A DNA stretch of 64,000 bases from an uncultured Lachnospiraceae bacterium (GCA_910587935.1 CAJUNP010000002.1:82823-146822); one strand, 5' to 3'; shown: positions 1 through 8,456, numbered from the stretch's first letter. A program made the numbers and translations. Notes: a model not told the origin generated them from the letters alone.

Positions 1-210
1 TATGCTTTTCAGACCTCTGCACACGATATGGGAAGGCGGGCAATCCACAATAGCCTTTACCACATAGGGAGAAGAATCACATTCGCCCCAGCCGGTAATT
101 CCTTCGTCCGTATCGATCCTGATTAAAACCGTATCCTGGCTTCCGTCCCCGATCATCCGTATATCTCCCGGCTGTTTTAAAATAATTGCTTCTACATTCG
201 TAATTTTCAA
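1..210 (-). CDS. Enolase-superfamily (mandelate racemase/muconate lactonizing) enzyme, N-terminal part
   Basis: The 5' end of a gene that runs off the left edge; about 70 residues are visible. The N-terminus (KITNVEAIILK, then a strand ending VLIRIDTDEGITGWGE) is the capping-domain opening typical of mandelate racemase/muconate lactonizing enzyme family sugar-acid dehydratases and cycloisomerases. No catalytic residue is in view, so the substrate cannot be given. The start is taken as TTG at 210, with GGAGG seven bases upstream. This TTG overlaps the TGA of the preceding lyase gene (TTGA), which suggests translational coupling. It is the last visible gene of the IclR-led operon. Family call fairly sure, function open. 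Confidence 0.75.
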   Translation of the reverse strand, partial: MKITNVEAIILKQPGDIRMIGDGSQDTVLIRIDTDEGITGWGECDSSPYVVKAIVDCPPSHIVCRGLKSI

Positions 211-1127
211 CTTGCCGCCTCCATTCCCGTCTCCGCCATTGTCAAAAGTTCCTTTACAAGCGTATGAATCCGTTCTCTGCCTGCTCCGTAATCGTTTTCC
301 TTACTATATTCCGCCACATTCTGTCTGAATGCGGGCATTGCAAATCCCCTTGCTTCCAGTGCAAATTTGTAGCCCACCGGGAAAATGTAGTTCTCACATT
401 CCATTGCAAGTCTGGCAATTCCCGTCTGAATCCTTCCGGCATAAGCCATATCTGTCCGGTATGTATCATACAAAAGATTATGTACCTCCGGGATAATCCC
501 CGACAACGCGCTGACGCTTCCAAAACAGCCTCCGCTTAAGGCGGGCAAGATCATTTCGTCTGTTCCGGTCATAACCTTAAAGCTGTCCTTCCGTCCGGAT
601 TTGGCCGCCACGTAACGGCTGATGGTTTTCATATTACCGCTGCTGTCCTTAATTCCTACGATTCTTTCATGATCCAGCAATCTCTCAAAAGTCTCATAGG
701 ACAGGGGGTTGGTAAAACCGGGTATGTTGTATAAGTAAATGTTTACCTTTACGGCATCCAGAATACACTGGTAATAGTCTAAAATATCCCTCTGCTTAAG
801 CGGCGTGTAATAGGGCGGACATATGGAAACCTCCTCCACACCCATTTTTTCCATCTCTTCTATCAGTTCCACCGTATTATGAAAGGAAGCCGTGCTGGCG
901 CAGGGAATTACCGGCGTATTTCCGTTATTTTCCTCCAACACAATCTGTAAAAGCCTGAGATTCTCTTTTTGGGAAAGGGTTGTATACTCGCCGGTCGTTC
1001 CGCACGGGAAAAAACCGCGCACACCCTTCTCCAGCAAAAAACGGATATATTCTCTTTGTTGTGTCTCATTGATATTGCAGGATTTATCATACAGTGTCAA
1101 AATCGCCGCATAATAGGAATGATCCAT
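207..1127 (-). CDS. DapA/N-acetylneuraminate lyase family aldolase or lyase
   Basis: A 306-residue TIM-barrel protein of the dihydrodipicolinate synthase/N-acetylneuraminate lyase family. The carboxylate-binding GTTGE motif is at residues 43-47, the catalytic Tyr at 133 (YLYNIPG) and the Schiff-base Lys at 160 (GIKDSSGN). Length is normal for the family. Beside an enolase-superfamily enzyme and a zinc dehydrogenase, a 2-keto-3-deoxy sugar-acid aldolase (or decarboxylating dehydratase) role is more likely than lysine synthesis; that is inference from context. The start has a clear GGAGGG upstream. It is the fifth gene of the IclR operon and overlaps the next gene by four bases. Confidence 0.85.
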   Translation of the reverse strand: MDHSYYAAILTLYDKSCNINETQQREYIRFLLEKGVRGFFPCGTTGEYTTLSQKENLRLLQIVLEENNGNTPVIPCASTASFHNTVELIEEMEKMGVEEVSICPPYYTPLKQRDILDYYQCILDAVKVNIYLYNIPGFTNPLSYETFERLLDHERIVGIKDSSGNMKTISRYVAAKSGRKDSFKVMTGTDEMILPALSGGCFGSVSALSGIIPEVHNLLYDTYRTDMAYAGRIQTGIARLAMECENYIFPVGYKFALEARGFAMPAFRQNVAEYSKENDYGAGRERIHTLVKELLTMAETGMEAAS

Positions 1128-1148
1128 GATACCCTCCTCCTTTGTCTG

Positions 1149-1985
1149 TTACTGTGGAATCAGTCTGAATGTATATTCCCTTATTTCTCCCGGCTTGAAA
1201 AGCGGAAGGCTGCCAAACCGCTGTGCACTTCCCAGGCTGATTCCCGGAACATTTGCTGGTTCTAGAATGCCGATCCGTTTCCCCTCTTTCATAAAAGAAC
1301 AAACCGTTAAAAAGGGAAACGTCTCCGATTCATACTCCACACGCAGGCTCCTGTCTTTTTGTGTAATTGTAAATTCACCCTTTTTCTGTCTGATATGGAA
1401 AAACAGATCATGCGCTTTCCATGTTCCGGGATCGGATATGTCGATCTGGTCTGCAACCCGGCTGTCCGGCTTAAAACTGCAGTATGCGCCGTCCGGTTCA
1501 TATAGGATCTGCTTTTCATGCAGGTTCAGTACGGTATCCCGCTCCAGTAAAAAGGAAGGGTGCAGCCGTATCAAAAAAGGAAACGTTTCTGCCGATTCAT
1601 TACAAATGTACAGCTTTTGCAGAATAAACGAATCAGTTAACATAATATTCCAGACTGCCCGGATTCCCGCGCCGGCATGAAAGCCTTCCGCCCTGAGCGT
1701 ATCCGCCTCTCTTTTTACCTGATAAGGCATCCGCCATAAAACGCCGTGATCCGCATAGCATTTTCCTTTATAAATTTCCTTTTCGTCGGAAGGAAAGAGA
1801 AATTCCATCCCTCCCCCATATTGCTCGTCATAACTTCGATCGCCGTTACGTTCTCCGGTAAAGGAGCTGTCCGTATAAATCCATTCCCTCCTGTTTTGCA
1901 GATCTCTGACCGAAGTCACGGTAAACCCGGAATCTCCCGCGGCCGCCTGTACCTGAAATCTTTGATTTTGAATTGATTCTCTCAT
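1149..1985 (-). CDS. Aldose 1-epimerase-like (galactose mutarotase fold) protein
   Basis: A 278-residue beta-rich soluble protein without signal peptide. The order of strands, an EPAN-like segment near the C-terminus and the final sentence of the protein (FKPGEIREYTFRL) resemble the aldose-epimerase/DUF4432 group of the galactose-mutarotase superfamily, whose members interconvert sugar anomers or bind sugars. I do not see an unambiguous catalytic His/Glu pair, so enzyme activity is uncertain. It lies 15 bases downstream of the M24 peptidase-like gene and 21 bases upstream of the DapA-family gene, inside the same operon, which fits a sugar or sugar-acid substrate. Confidence 0.5.
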   Translation of the reverse strand: MRESIQNQRFQVQAAAGDSGFTVTSVRDLQNRREWIYTDSSFTGERNGDRSYDEQYGGGMEFLFPSDEKEIYKGKCYADHGVLWRMPYQVKREADTLRAEGFHAGAGIRAVWNIMLTDSFILQKLYICNESAETFPFLIRLHPSFLLERDTVLNLHEKQILYEPDGAYCSFKPDSRVADQIDISDPGTWKAHDLFFHIRQKKGEFTITQKDRSLRVEYESETFPFLTVCSFMKEGKRIGILEPANVPGISLGSAQRFGSLPLFKPGEIREYTFRLIPQ

Positions 1986-2000
1986 CCCAGCGCCCTTTGT

Positions 2001-3074
2001 CTACATTTTTAATATATAAGTTTCCATTTCCAGCGGAAGCGTTCCCAGCCGCTTTGCACCGTTTTCTGTGATTCGGTAATTATTCTCGATACGGATTCCG
2101 AATTCGCCTTTAAAGTATAGTCCCGGCTCCAGGGCAACCACCATATTTTCCAGAATCAGCTCCGATTGTTCCTTTAAAAACCAGGGCGCTTCATAATAAC
2201 CCATTCCTAATCCATGTCCCGCGTGATGCACAAAATTCCCCTCTATTCCGTATTTTTTAAATACCGTATAGACCGCTTCGTATATTTCCCTTGAATCGGC
2301 GCCGGGTCTTAAAACCTGTTCTCCCGCCAGTATTGCCTCACAGAGAACTTCGTAAATATAAACCTGTTTATCGGTAGGAGTCCCTGCAAAAAAGGTCCTT
2401 GTCATATCGGCATAAACGCCTCTGTGTCTGGGCAGAAGATCCGCAATCAGCGTATCCTTCTCCTTAATTCTGTAAAGGGTGGGATGGCCGCTTACTTCCC
2501 CCGTCCTTTTTCCGGCCAGAAAATCATAAATCATCCTGTTATTATAACCGGTGCTTTCCACAATGCTTTCCTGCACATAACGGAATAAGGATATTTCACT
2601 TTCATCCGACACCTTTTTGTCCGCAATAGCACGGTAACAATTCTCGGTAATCTCCACACAGTTTTCTATAGCTTTCCACTGCCCCGGAGTCTTTACCCCG
2701 GCTTTTTTCAATACCTGCTGTGTCAGGTCTTTCAGCGCGCATCCCCGGTTTCTGAAATAATCCGCGTAACGCAGCTTTTCAAAAGCCGTCCCGCCCTGTG
2801 TGGGCAGTGAAAATTCATCCAGCTTCTTCAGAATATTTCCTGCTTTATCCTGGTAATTCCGGTCGGAATATCCCTCATACATGACCTGCTTTACTTCTTT
2901 ACATTCCACAGAATGGGGTGTAAAAAGCCATGCCTCCGCCTCGGTAACAAGCAATGCATACTCTTCAAGAAAATCAAGGTTTTCCAACAACAGATATTCA
3001 ATACACTGCCTGTCCGACGTAAAGAAAAACTCGGAATCATATTCGTTTTTCAAAATATCTAAACTAAAAGCCAT
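2001..3074 (-). CDS. M24 family metallopeptidase (Xaa-Pro peptidase-like)
   Basis: A 357-residue pita-bread protein. The N-terminal 150 residues form the creatinase/prolidase-type domain; the C-terminal half is the M24 catalytic domain. All five metal ligands are present by position: Asp212, Asp223 (YADMTRT), His287 (HHAGHGLG), Glu316 (ALEPG) and Glu330 (RIENN). The family includes Xaa-Pro aminopeptidase and dipeptidase, but also creatinase-like and ectoine hydrolases acting on small amides. Its start overlaps the end of the upstream dehydrogenase by 11 bases, so it is co-translated within a sugar-acid type operon. That neighbourhood makes a C-N hydrolase acting on a sugar or amino-acid conjugate plausible. 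Family call firm, substrate unknown. Confidence 0.85.
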   Translation of the reverse strand: MAFSLDILKNEYDSEFFFTSDRQCIEYLLLENLDFLEEYALLVTEAEAWLFTPHSVECKEVKQVMYEGYSDRNYQDKAGNILKKLDEFSLPTQGGTAFEKLRYADYFRNRGCALKDLTQQVLKKAGVKTPGQWKAIENCVEITENCYRAIADKKVSDESEISLFRYVQESIVESTGYNNRMIYDFLAGKRTGEVSGHPTLYRIKEKDTLIADLLPRHRGVYADMTRTFFAGTPTDKQVYIYEVLCEAILAGEQVLRPGADSREIYEAVYTVFKKYGIEGNFVHHAGHGLGMGYYEAPWFLKEQSELILENMVVALEPGLYFKGEFGIRIENNYRITENGAKRLGTLPLEMETYILKM

Positions 3075-4149
3075 CTTTATTGTCCTGCTTTCTGTTATTC
3101 GGAGAATACAGTACTATTTTGATAGCGCCCTTCTCCGGGTCCGAAAGGGTTTTAACCGCTTTCTCCATTTGTTCCAGTTCAAACGTATGGGTAACCATAT
3201 CTTTAATATTATATTTTCCCTGTCCGTACAGATTTAATACCGGCTCCCATGCGCAGGGCGCCCCGGAAGTTCCGTACAGATTCAACTGTTTGGTAATGAC
3301 CTGGGTCACATCAAATCTTGTCTGATGGGTGTCCTTTGGAATTCCGTAAAAAATCAGCTTTCCGTTCTTTCTTGCCAGGTCAAAGCATGCCTGATAAGCC
3401 ATGGAAGCGCCGGACGCCTCGCAGCAGATATCGACGCCTCTTCCGCCGGTCTCTTGTTCTACTATTTTGTATAAATCCTGTTCTTTAAGATTTATACATA
3501 CATGGGCTCCGTATTTTTTTCCCAGGGCAAGCCTTTGTTCATTCATATCGGAAACCAGGATTCTACCCGCCCCCATCGCTTTCGCCCCTTGTATGAAAGC
3601 CAGCCCCGCAGGTCCGAGTCCCTGCACAAGCACCGTATCGCCAGGTGTTATTCCAATTCTCATAAGGCCGCCTACCGGGCAGACAAAACTTTCGAAAATA
3701 GCCGCTTCTTCATAACTCATGTTGTCGGGAATCGGATAAAGATTGCCCACGGGCATGGTAATATATTCACTGTACCCGCCCTGAAAGGGAGGTTCTCCTA
3801 TGTCTCCCCCGTGCTCGCAAAGATTTTTATTGCCGGACAGACACTGATGGCACTGTCCGCATGCCAGCATGGTTTCGACGACAACCCGCTGATGTAACTT
3901 CAGACGATGCGGAAAAGGCTGTTCCTCTCCGAATTCCACAATTTCTCCCGTCACTTCATGGCCCATTACACAGGGAGGTTTTGAATGGGCAAACAGTCCC
4001 TGAAGCACATGTACATCCGTTATGCACAGTCCCGACGCCATAATCTTTACAAGGGCTTCTCCCCTTTTCGGCTTCGGCACGGGAACCTGTCTGGCCCTTA
4101 TCACATTAATATCTTCAAAAACCATTGCCGTCATCATTTCCGGTATCAT
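3064..4149 (-). CDS. Zinc-dependent medium-chain alcohol/polyol dehydrogenase
   Basis: A 361-residue MDR protein. Catalytic zinc ligands are visible at Cys42 (GLCITD) and His64-Glu65 (GHEVTGE), and the structural zinc site at Cys97, Cys100, Cys103 and Cys111. A Rossmann segment with a GLGPAGLAFIQGAKAMGA motif follows and gives NAD(P) binding. It is most like the sorbitol, threonine or galactitol dehydrogenase branch. In the pathway it would oxidise a polyol or hydroxy acid before or after the dehydratase and aldolase encoded downstream. First enzyme gene after iclR, 17 bases from it, and overlapping the M24 gene. Substrate not readable from sequence. Confidence 0.88.
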   Translation of the reverse strand: MIPEMMTAMVFEDINVIRARQVPVPKPKRGEALVKIMASGLCITDVHVLQGLFAHSKPPCVMGHEVTGEIVEFGEEQPFPHRLKLHQRVVVETMLACGQCHQCLSGNKNLCEHGGDIGEPPFQGGYSEYITMPVGNLYPIPDNMSYEEAAIFESFVCPVGGLMRIGITPGDTVLVQGLGPAGLAFIQGAKAMGAGRILVSDMNEQRLALGKKYGAHVCINLKEQDLYKIVEQETGGRGVDICCEASGASMAYQACFDLARKNGKLIFYGIPKDTHQTRFDVTQVITKQLNLYGTSGAPCAWEPVLNLYGQGKYNIKDMVTHTFELEQMEKAVKTLSDPEKGAIKIVLYSPNNRKQDNKDGF

Positions 4150-4166
4150 AATCTGTCCTCTCTGCT

Positions 4167-4928
4167 TTATATATTAAACGGAAGTGTCTTAATCAATGCT
4201 TCGATCTCTCCCTTTGCTTCAAAAAGCACTTCCTTTATCTGTTTCTTTTTATCTTCCATAGCACGGAATAAAGGTATGGAAACGCTTAACGCGGCTACTA
4301 CTTCTCCGTTTTTCTCTACGGGAACCGCAATACAGGTAATATTAAGGCTGGATTCTTCTGTTTCGTAGGCGACTTTTGTGTCACGGATCTCCTTAAGCTG
4401 CGTATATAAAACCTCCGGATCCGTAATCGTTTTGTCCGTAATCTTCTGCAGGCCGCCGGGATAAAGAGCCGCTATCTTTTCGTTGGTGTAACCCGACAGT
4501 AATGCCTTGCCGATCGCCGTACTATAGGCGGGGATTCTCTTTCCAATGGAAGAAACCATGCGAATCGCCTCCGATGAATCCTGCTTCATCAAATACACCA
4601 CGTCGCTGCCGTCAAGAACGGCAAAGTGGGAGGTTTCATTACATTTTGCAACGATCTTTTTGGTAATCTCGCGAATCTCATCGGAAACATTCATCTGCGC
4701 AATATATTCGTTACCAATTTCATAGCAGCGTATACCGATACTGTATCTGCCGGACAGTTCGTCAAAACGCAAAAATTTATATCCTGCCAGCGTATGAATA
4801 ATCGGTGATATACTGCCCTTAGGCATCCCGTTACTTTTGGCAATCTCCGTTAATGTCATGCCCTCCGGCTGCCGCATAAGAGATTCCAAAATGCGTATTA
4901 CCCGTAATGTCGGATTATGATCTTCCAC
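4167..4928 (-). CDS. IclR family transcriptional regulator
   Basis: A 253-residue regulator. Residues 5-60 form the winged helix-turn-helix (LTEIAKSNGMPKGSISPII as recognition region). Residues 75-250 form the IclR effector-binding domain, ending in the typical C-terminal pattern with VPVEKNGEVVAALSVS. The start is GTG at 4928, preceded by AGGTG. It heads the operon of five metabolic genes and likely represses it until a sugar or sugar-acid effector binds. A 16-bp palindrome lies between its promoter and start codon, which supports autoregulation. Confidence 0.9.
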   Translation of the reverse strand: MEDHNPTLRVIRILESLMRQPEGMTLTEIAKSNGMPKGSISPIIHTLAGYKFLRFDELSGRYSIGIRCYEIGNEYIAQMNVSDEIREITKKIVAKCNETSHFAVLDGSDVVYLMKQDSSEAIRMVSSIGKRIPAYSTAIGKALLSGYTNEKIAALYPGGLQKITDKTITDPEVLYTQLKEIRDTKVAYETEESSLNITCIAVPVEKNGEVVAALSVSIPLFRAMEDKKKQIKEVLFEAKGEIEALIKTLPFNI

Positions 4929-4953
4929 TTTTACACCTGTACCTTTCTCTATT

Positions 4954-4969
4954 GTTCGTATATGCGAAC
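4954..4969. promoter_or_regulatory. Candidate IclR operator palindrome
   Basis: A perfect inverted repeat GTTCG-N6-CGAAC whose spacer TATATG is itself AT-rich. It lies about 25-40 bases downstream of the expected transcription start of iclR, so bound protein would block transcription of the whole operon. IclR-family proteins bind short palindromes of this size. The match to this particular protein is inferred from position only. Confidence 0.5.
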
Positions 4970-4999
4970 CTTGTTTGTATATCCGTATTTTGTATTTTT

Positions 5000-5028
5000 A
5001 ATATACCACTTTGACGCTCCTGTGTCAA
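5000..5028 (-). promoter_or_regulatory. Promoter of the iclR operon
   Basis: Minus-strand TTGACA (5023-5028) and TATATT (5000-5005) separated by 17 bases, a near-consensus vegetative promoter. The start of transcription would be near 4993, about 65 bases ahead of the iclR GTG codon. Confidence 0.7.
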
Positions 5029-5075
5029 TGTATTTTTGCCGTCTTTGCGAAACCGTCTTACATAAATAATAAAAA

Positions 5076-5118
5076 AAGAAATAGCATCCCAACTGCCCAA
5101 AGTCAGATGCTATTTCTT
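5076..5118 (-). terminator. Rho-independent terminator upstream of iclR
   Basis: A 13-bp perfect stem (AAGAAATAGCATC and its complement) with a 17-base loop, followed on the minus strand by TTTTTTT and further T-rich sequence. On the plus strand the T run is poor. It would stop minus-strand readthrough from the 5.9-8.4 kb gene before the iclR promoter. Confidence 0.7.
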
Positions 5119-5157
5119 ATGTAATATCAAACATTTGATAACCTGCATTGTCAGGGC

Positions 5158-5185
5158 TTGACATTTCCCCAATTCCCTGTATAAT
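5158..5185 (+). promoter_or_regulatory. Promoter of queT
   Basis: Consensus TTGACA (5158-5163) and TATAAT (5180-5185) with a 16-base spacer. Transcription should begin near 5192, leaving a leader of about 180 bases before the queT start codon. Confidence 0.75.
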
Positions 5186-5191
5186 ATAACT

Positions 5192-5370
5192 TCGGAAAAA
5201 CCCATAAGAATCAAGGTTTTTCCAAATATGCAACGTCAGTTCGAGACCTTCCTGACGTCAGCTTCAAACAAAGTCTGAAGCTGTCGCGGTACTCGTCGAT
5301 CTTTCGTTCATGCAGGCATGACGAAAGTTCTCCTCGTTACCCGCGCAAAAACAAAACTAAAGGAGAAAAA
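5192..5370 (+). promoter_or_regulatory. Structured 5' leader of queT, candidate preQ1-responsive element
   Basis: The leader holds a series of stems: a 9-bp perfect stem 5194-5202/5215-5223, a 7-bp stem 5233-5239/5252-5258, an 8-bp stem 5259-5266/5276-5283, and a long imperfect hairpin 5285-5345 whose tip pairs 5301-5307 with 5321-5327. An A-rich, unpaired tail (AAAAACAAAACTAAAGGAG) joins it to the ribosome site. queT-type genes are commonly under preQ1 riboswitches, and the A-rich tail ending at the Shine-Dalgarno recalls class I. The long stems before it do not match a class I aptamer that I can recognise, so no class is claimed. Confidence 0.45.
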
Positions 5371-5373
5371 AAA

Positions 5374-5859
5374 ATGAAAAACAAAAAAGTAGTCTATCTG
5401 ACCCAGGCAGCGATGATCGCTGCTCTCTATGTGGTACTGACACAGCTTGCCCACGTTTTCGGACTGGACAGTCAGGCCATCCAGCTCCGTTTCTCGGAAG
5501 CGTTAACCATTTTACCCTATTTTACCCCTGCCGCCATACCCGGACTGTTTATCGGCTGCATCCTCGCAAATTTTTTTGCCGGCTGTCTGCCCTGGGATAT
5601 TGTGTTTGGCAGTCTTGCAACCCTGCTGGGCGCGCTCGGTACTTATGCTCTCCGAAAAAGGAAATGGCTGGCGCCCCTGCCTCCCATCCTTGCCAATACG
5701 CTGATCGTTCCTTTTGTACTTGCCCATGTGTATCATTTGGAGGGAACTATTCCTTATTTCATGCTGACCGTAGGGATCGGCGAGATCCTGTCCTGCGGGG
5801 TAATGGGCATGTTATTCCTTTTTGCGTTAAACAGGCACGGAAAAAAACTATTTTATTGA
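5374..5859 (+). CDS. queT: QueT-family transporter (queuosine precursor uptake)
   Basis: A 161-residue integral membrane protein with about five hydrophobic segments, matching the QueT family of substrate-binding components of energy-coupling-factor transporters. QueT is linked to uptake of preQ1 or another queuine precursor for tRNA wobble modification. Recognisable parts are the N-terminal AAMIAALYVVLTQL helix and the conserved QLRFSEALTILPYF loop. No ATPase or T component is nearby; ECF S components usually share a module encoded elsewhere. Start set by AAAGGAG eight bases upstream. It converges on the next gene with 11 bases between stop codons. Confidence 0.85.
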   Translation: MKNKKVVYLTQAAMIAALYVVLTQLAHVFGLDSQAIQLRFSEALTILPYFTPAAIPGLFIGCILANFFAGCLPWDIVFGSLATLLGALGTYALRKRKWLAPLPPILANTLIVPFVLAHVYHLEGTIPYFMLTVGIGEILSCGVMGMLFLFALNRHGKKLFY

Positions 5860-5870
5860 CTTTCCCTGGC

Positions 5871-8405
5871 TTAACCGGGTTCCCTGACATAAGTGACGAA
5901 ATAGTTTCCGTTTTCTTCAAACCAGTCTGCGGAATCACTCATTCCACGCTTATACAGGGTACCCGATACAGGGTCCATAATAACAATCTGGGACTCGTTA
6001 AAGCCTGTTATTAATACTGCGTTTCCGTCGTTTAAAAGCGCAAGTACCGGGATGTCTTGGTTGACATAATACAACACGGCATCCAGAGGACACCCCGTTA
6101 AGTCCAGCACCCGGTAATCTGCAAGGCTTCCTGCCAGAATTTCATAGGGACTTTCACCCTGGCTTAACTGCAGTCCTGTATTGCGGACCACGCCTTCTAA
6201 CGCCAGGATTGTATCCATACAAACGGATATACTGCTGCCGCCTTCCGTGACTTCCTTTGCAGTAATTGCCATAATCTGATTTCTGCTTACTCTGCTTCCC
6301 CTGCGGAAAATGTAATTTCCCATATCATCTGTTACCACTCCGGATTTCTCATATGCCAGTTTTACCGCGTTGGCAGGATTCATGGAGATTCCCTCCACAC
6401 CCTTCGGGCCGTATACATAATATCTTTCTTTTTTACTTTCCAGGTCTGGCAGTCTGACCTCTCTGCCGCCCTCAAACAACACTTCTTTCGGAGTCAATAT
6501 TTTGAGTCCCTTTGTATCTACCGTCTCTTTCAGAACAATCTGCACCTGTTTCTCATAAATGCCCGCGTTAATCACCTCAACGGTATTTTTTCCGGTATCA
6601 GTCCCTTCGCTGTTCATAATCTGATCATCGCTGATCTGCGTGTATCCGCCGTCTTCTTCTTTTCTGACACGTGTCATGGTAATCTGATTCCCTTGTATAG
6701 CGCAGCCGGTTATATAGACATCCTGCTGCTGGTACTTCTTTAAAATTTTACCGTCCGCATTCTGAATATAGACCACATACATCGGAAAAAACGTTCTTCC
6801 CGCGTTATCCTTTGATATATCGCCGCTTTTTGTAAGACCGTAAATCAAATCTTCTCCCATAAATCCCAGAGGCATAATATAATCGCCGCCGCTGGTTTCA
6901 ATTTGTATCTGTTTACCGCCGCTAAGATCCATCAGCAATAGTTCCCGGCAGTCATATAAATCCGGGCTTTCCTGCCATACTACCATCTTGCCGCTTTTGG
7001 ATACCTGTACTGCGCCGTCGTTCACATCGGCCGCCAAAATCTCATAGTTTTTGCTTTGCAAATCAACCCCGTAAACGGACCCGTCCAGCATAAAAAATAT
7101 TTCATTATCCCGGTTCATATAAAAAAGGGATTCCAATTCACAAATCAATACATCCGCCGATTTATCATACGGTATATAAACGGCTTCTTCCACGGTATTG
7201 AGTGTCCCGTTATAGTAATATACCTGAATCCCGACATCTCCTTCGTGCCGTCCCCGATTCATGTAACCGTATACCACAAACTGAATATTCCCTGCCTCAT
7301 CGACATTGAGCACCCGTATTCTGTGTTTCTGGTAAAGCGTTCTGGAATCCTGATTATCCCTGTTGTAAAAACCGAATAAAACCGTAAGTTTATTATCCGT
7401 CACATTATAACTGAACAATCTGCCAAGATTCTCAAATACAAAAATATTGCCGTCTTCGCTCTCCACAAACTGAAAACCGCTTCCGTTCACACCCAGGTTC
7501 AGTTTATTATTCTCAAAGGGTACGTCCTCTTCCGATACAATCTGCTCCATGGTTCTCTCAAAATCAAGCAAATAGGTTCTTTCAGCGGTATAACGAATAC
7601 GGTAATATTCTTCTATCCGATGATATTTCTGGTCTTTTCCGCTGCCTGTCGCCACAAAATAACTTTGCAGGATACCGGCTGTCTGGGCGGTGATCTCTCT
7701 GACATCGGGAACCGGCTCCGTCAATTTTCGTACCTGAAGCTCACCCCATGTCACCTGTGACAGACTGCTGTGTATGTTAACCGTATGAAAGGTACTGTTA
7801 TCTCCCTCGGAAATAGATTCCAGATATCTGGAAATTTCACTTGCCCGCTCTTTATCGAACGTTCTTTCGTGAAAAAAGCGGATAAAATCCAGTTTTTCTT
7901 TCAAAGCATAATCATCGGACCAGACCGCTCTCGTATAATAGCGGACAGGTTCCCCGTCGCCGCAGTCGAGCAAAAGCACCAGACAATACTCTGTATTTTC
8001 CTCTATCAAATCCTTTAACGCTACCTGTAAAACAATTTTATCTCCTTGTTTCTCAAAGTCGGTCAGTTCTCCGTTTTCTATCAGACGCTGTCCGTCTAGG
8101 CTCCGCACTTCGAAACCGATTCCGCTTATTGCTCTTCCAAAGGTATCTATTACTATGCCCGTGCTTCTTTTCTCATCAAGAACCGTAATGGTTTCGCGCT
8201 CAAATCCGGTTGCCACAGGTTTGGCATATCCATGCAGGCAATTATACTGAATCCCGTCTTTTTCTATATATACAAGCGGATAGGACGCCTTCGCCATTTC
8301 TACGGTTAAATCGTTATTTCCCTGATTCACAAAATATCCGATCAGTATCAGCGCCATAAAAAAAACAACGCCGATCACAGCCCCTTTTATCACTGCTTTT
8401 TTCAT
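5871..8405 (-). CDS. Membrane-anchored extracellular protein with degenerate C39-like peptidase domain
   Basis: An 844-residue protein. Residues 7-28 are one hydrophobic N-terminal anchor with the rest predicted outside. Residues about 280-660 contain repeated short beta segments (NIFVFENLG, IFFMLDGSVYGVD, GKMVVWQESPD) like a beta-propeller. The C-terminal 120 residues resemble a C39-type papain-fold domain: Cys at about 729 (SVCMDTILALEG), then ALLNDGNAVLITGF and an Asp at about 811 (VIMDPVSG). The His expected after the glycine in the GHxVxxxG segment is Asn here (about 795), so it is probably a non-catalytic domain. It is monocistronic. Function unknown; peptide or substrate binding at the cell surface is inference. 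Confidence 0.7.
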   Translation of the reverse strand: MKKAVIKGAVIGVVFFMALILIGYFVNQGNNDLTVEMAKASYPLVYIEKDGIQYNCLHGYAKPVATGFERETITVLDEKRSTGIVIDTFGRAISGIGFEVRSLDGQRLIENGELTDFEKQGDKIVLQVALKDLIEENTEYCLVLLLDCGDGEPVRYYTRAVWSDDYALKEKLDFIRFFHERTFDKERASEISRYLESISEGDNSTFHTVNIHSSLSQVTWGELQVRKLTEPVPDVREITAQTAGILQSYFVATGSGKDQKYHRIEEYYRIRYTAERTYLLDFERTMEQIVSEEDVPFENNKLNLGVNGSGFQFVESEDGNIFVFENLGRLFSYNVTDNKLTVLFGFYNRDNQDSRTLYQKHRIRVLNVDEAGNIQFVVYGYMNRGRHEGDVGIQVYYYNGTLNTVEEAVYIPYDKSADVLICELESLFYMNRDNEIFFMLDGSVYGVDLQSKNYEILAADVNDGAVQVSKSGKMVVWQESPDLYDCRELLLMDLSGGKQIQIETSGGDYIMPLGFMGEDLIYGLTKSGDISKDNAGRTFFPMYVVYIQNADGKILKKYQQQDVYITGCAIQGNQITMTRVRKEEDGGYTQISDDQIMNSEGTDTGKNTVEVINAGIYEKQVQIVLKETVDTKGLKILTPKEVLFEGGREVRLPDLESKKERYYVYGPKGVEGISMNPANAVKLAYEKSGVVTDDMGNYIFRRGSRVSRNQIMAITAKEVTEGGSSISVCMDTILALEGVVRNTGLQLSQGESPYEILAGSLADYRVLDLTGCPLDAVLYYVNQDIPVLALLNDGNAVLITGFNESQIVIMDPVSGTLYKRGMSDSADWFEENGNYFVTYVREPG

Positions 8406-8456
8406 AAAAATCCTCCAGCTGCCCCGTCCGCCGGTTTGGACGTAAGCACTAATTAC

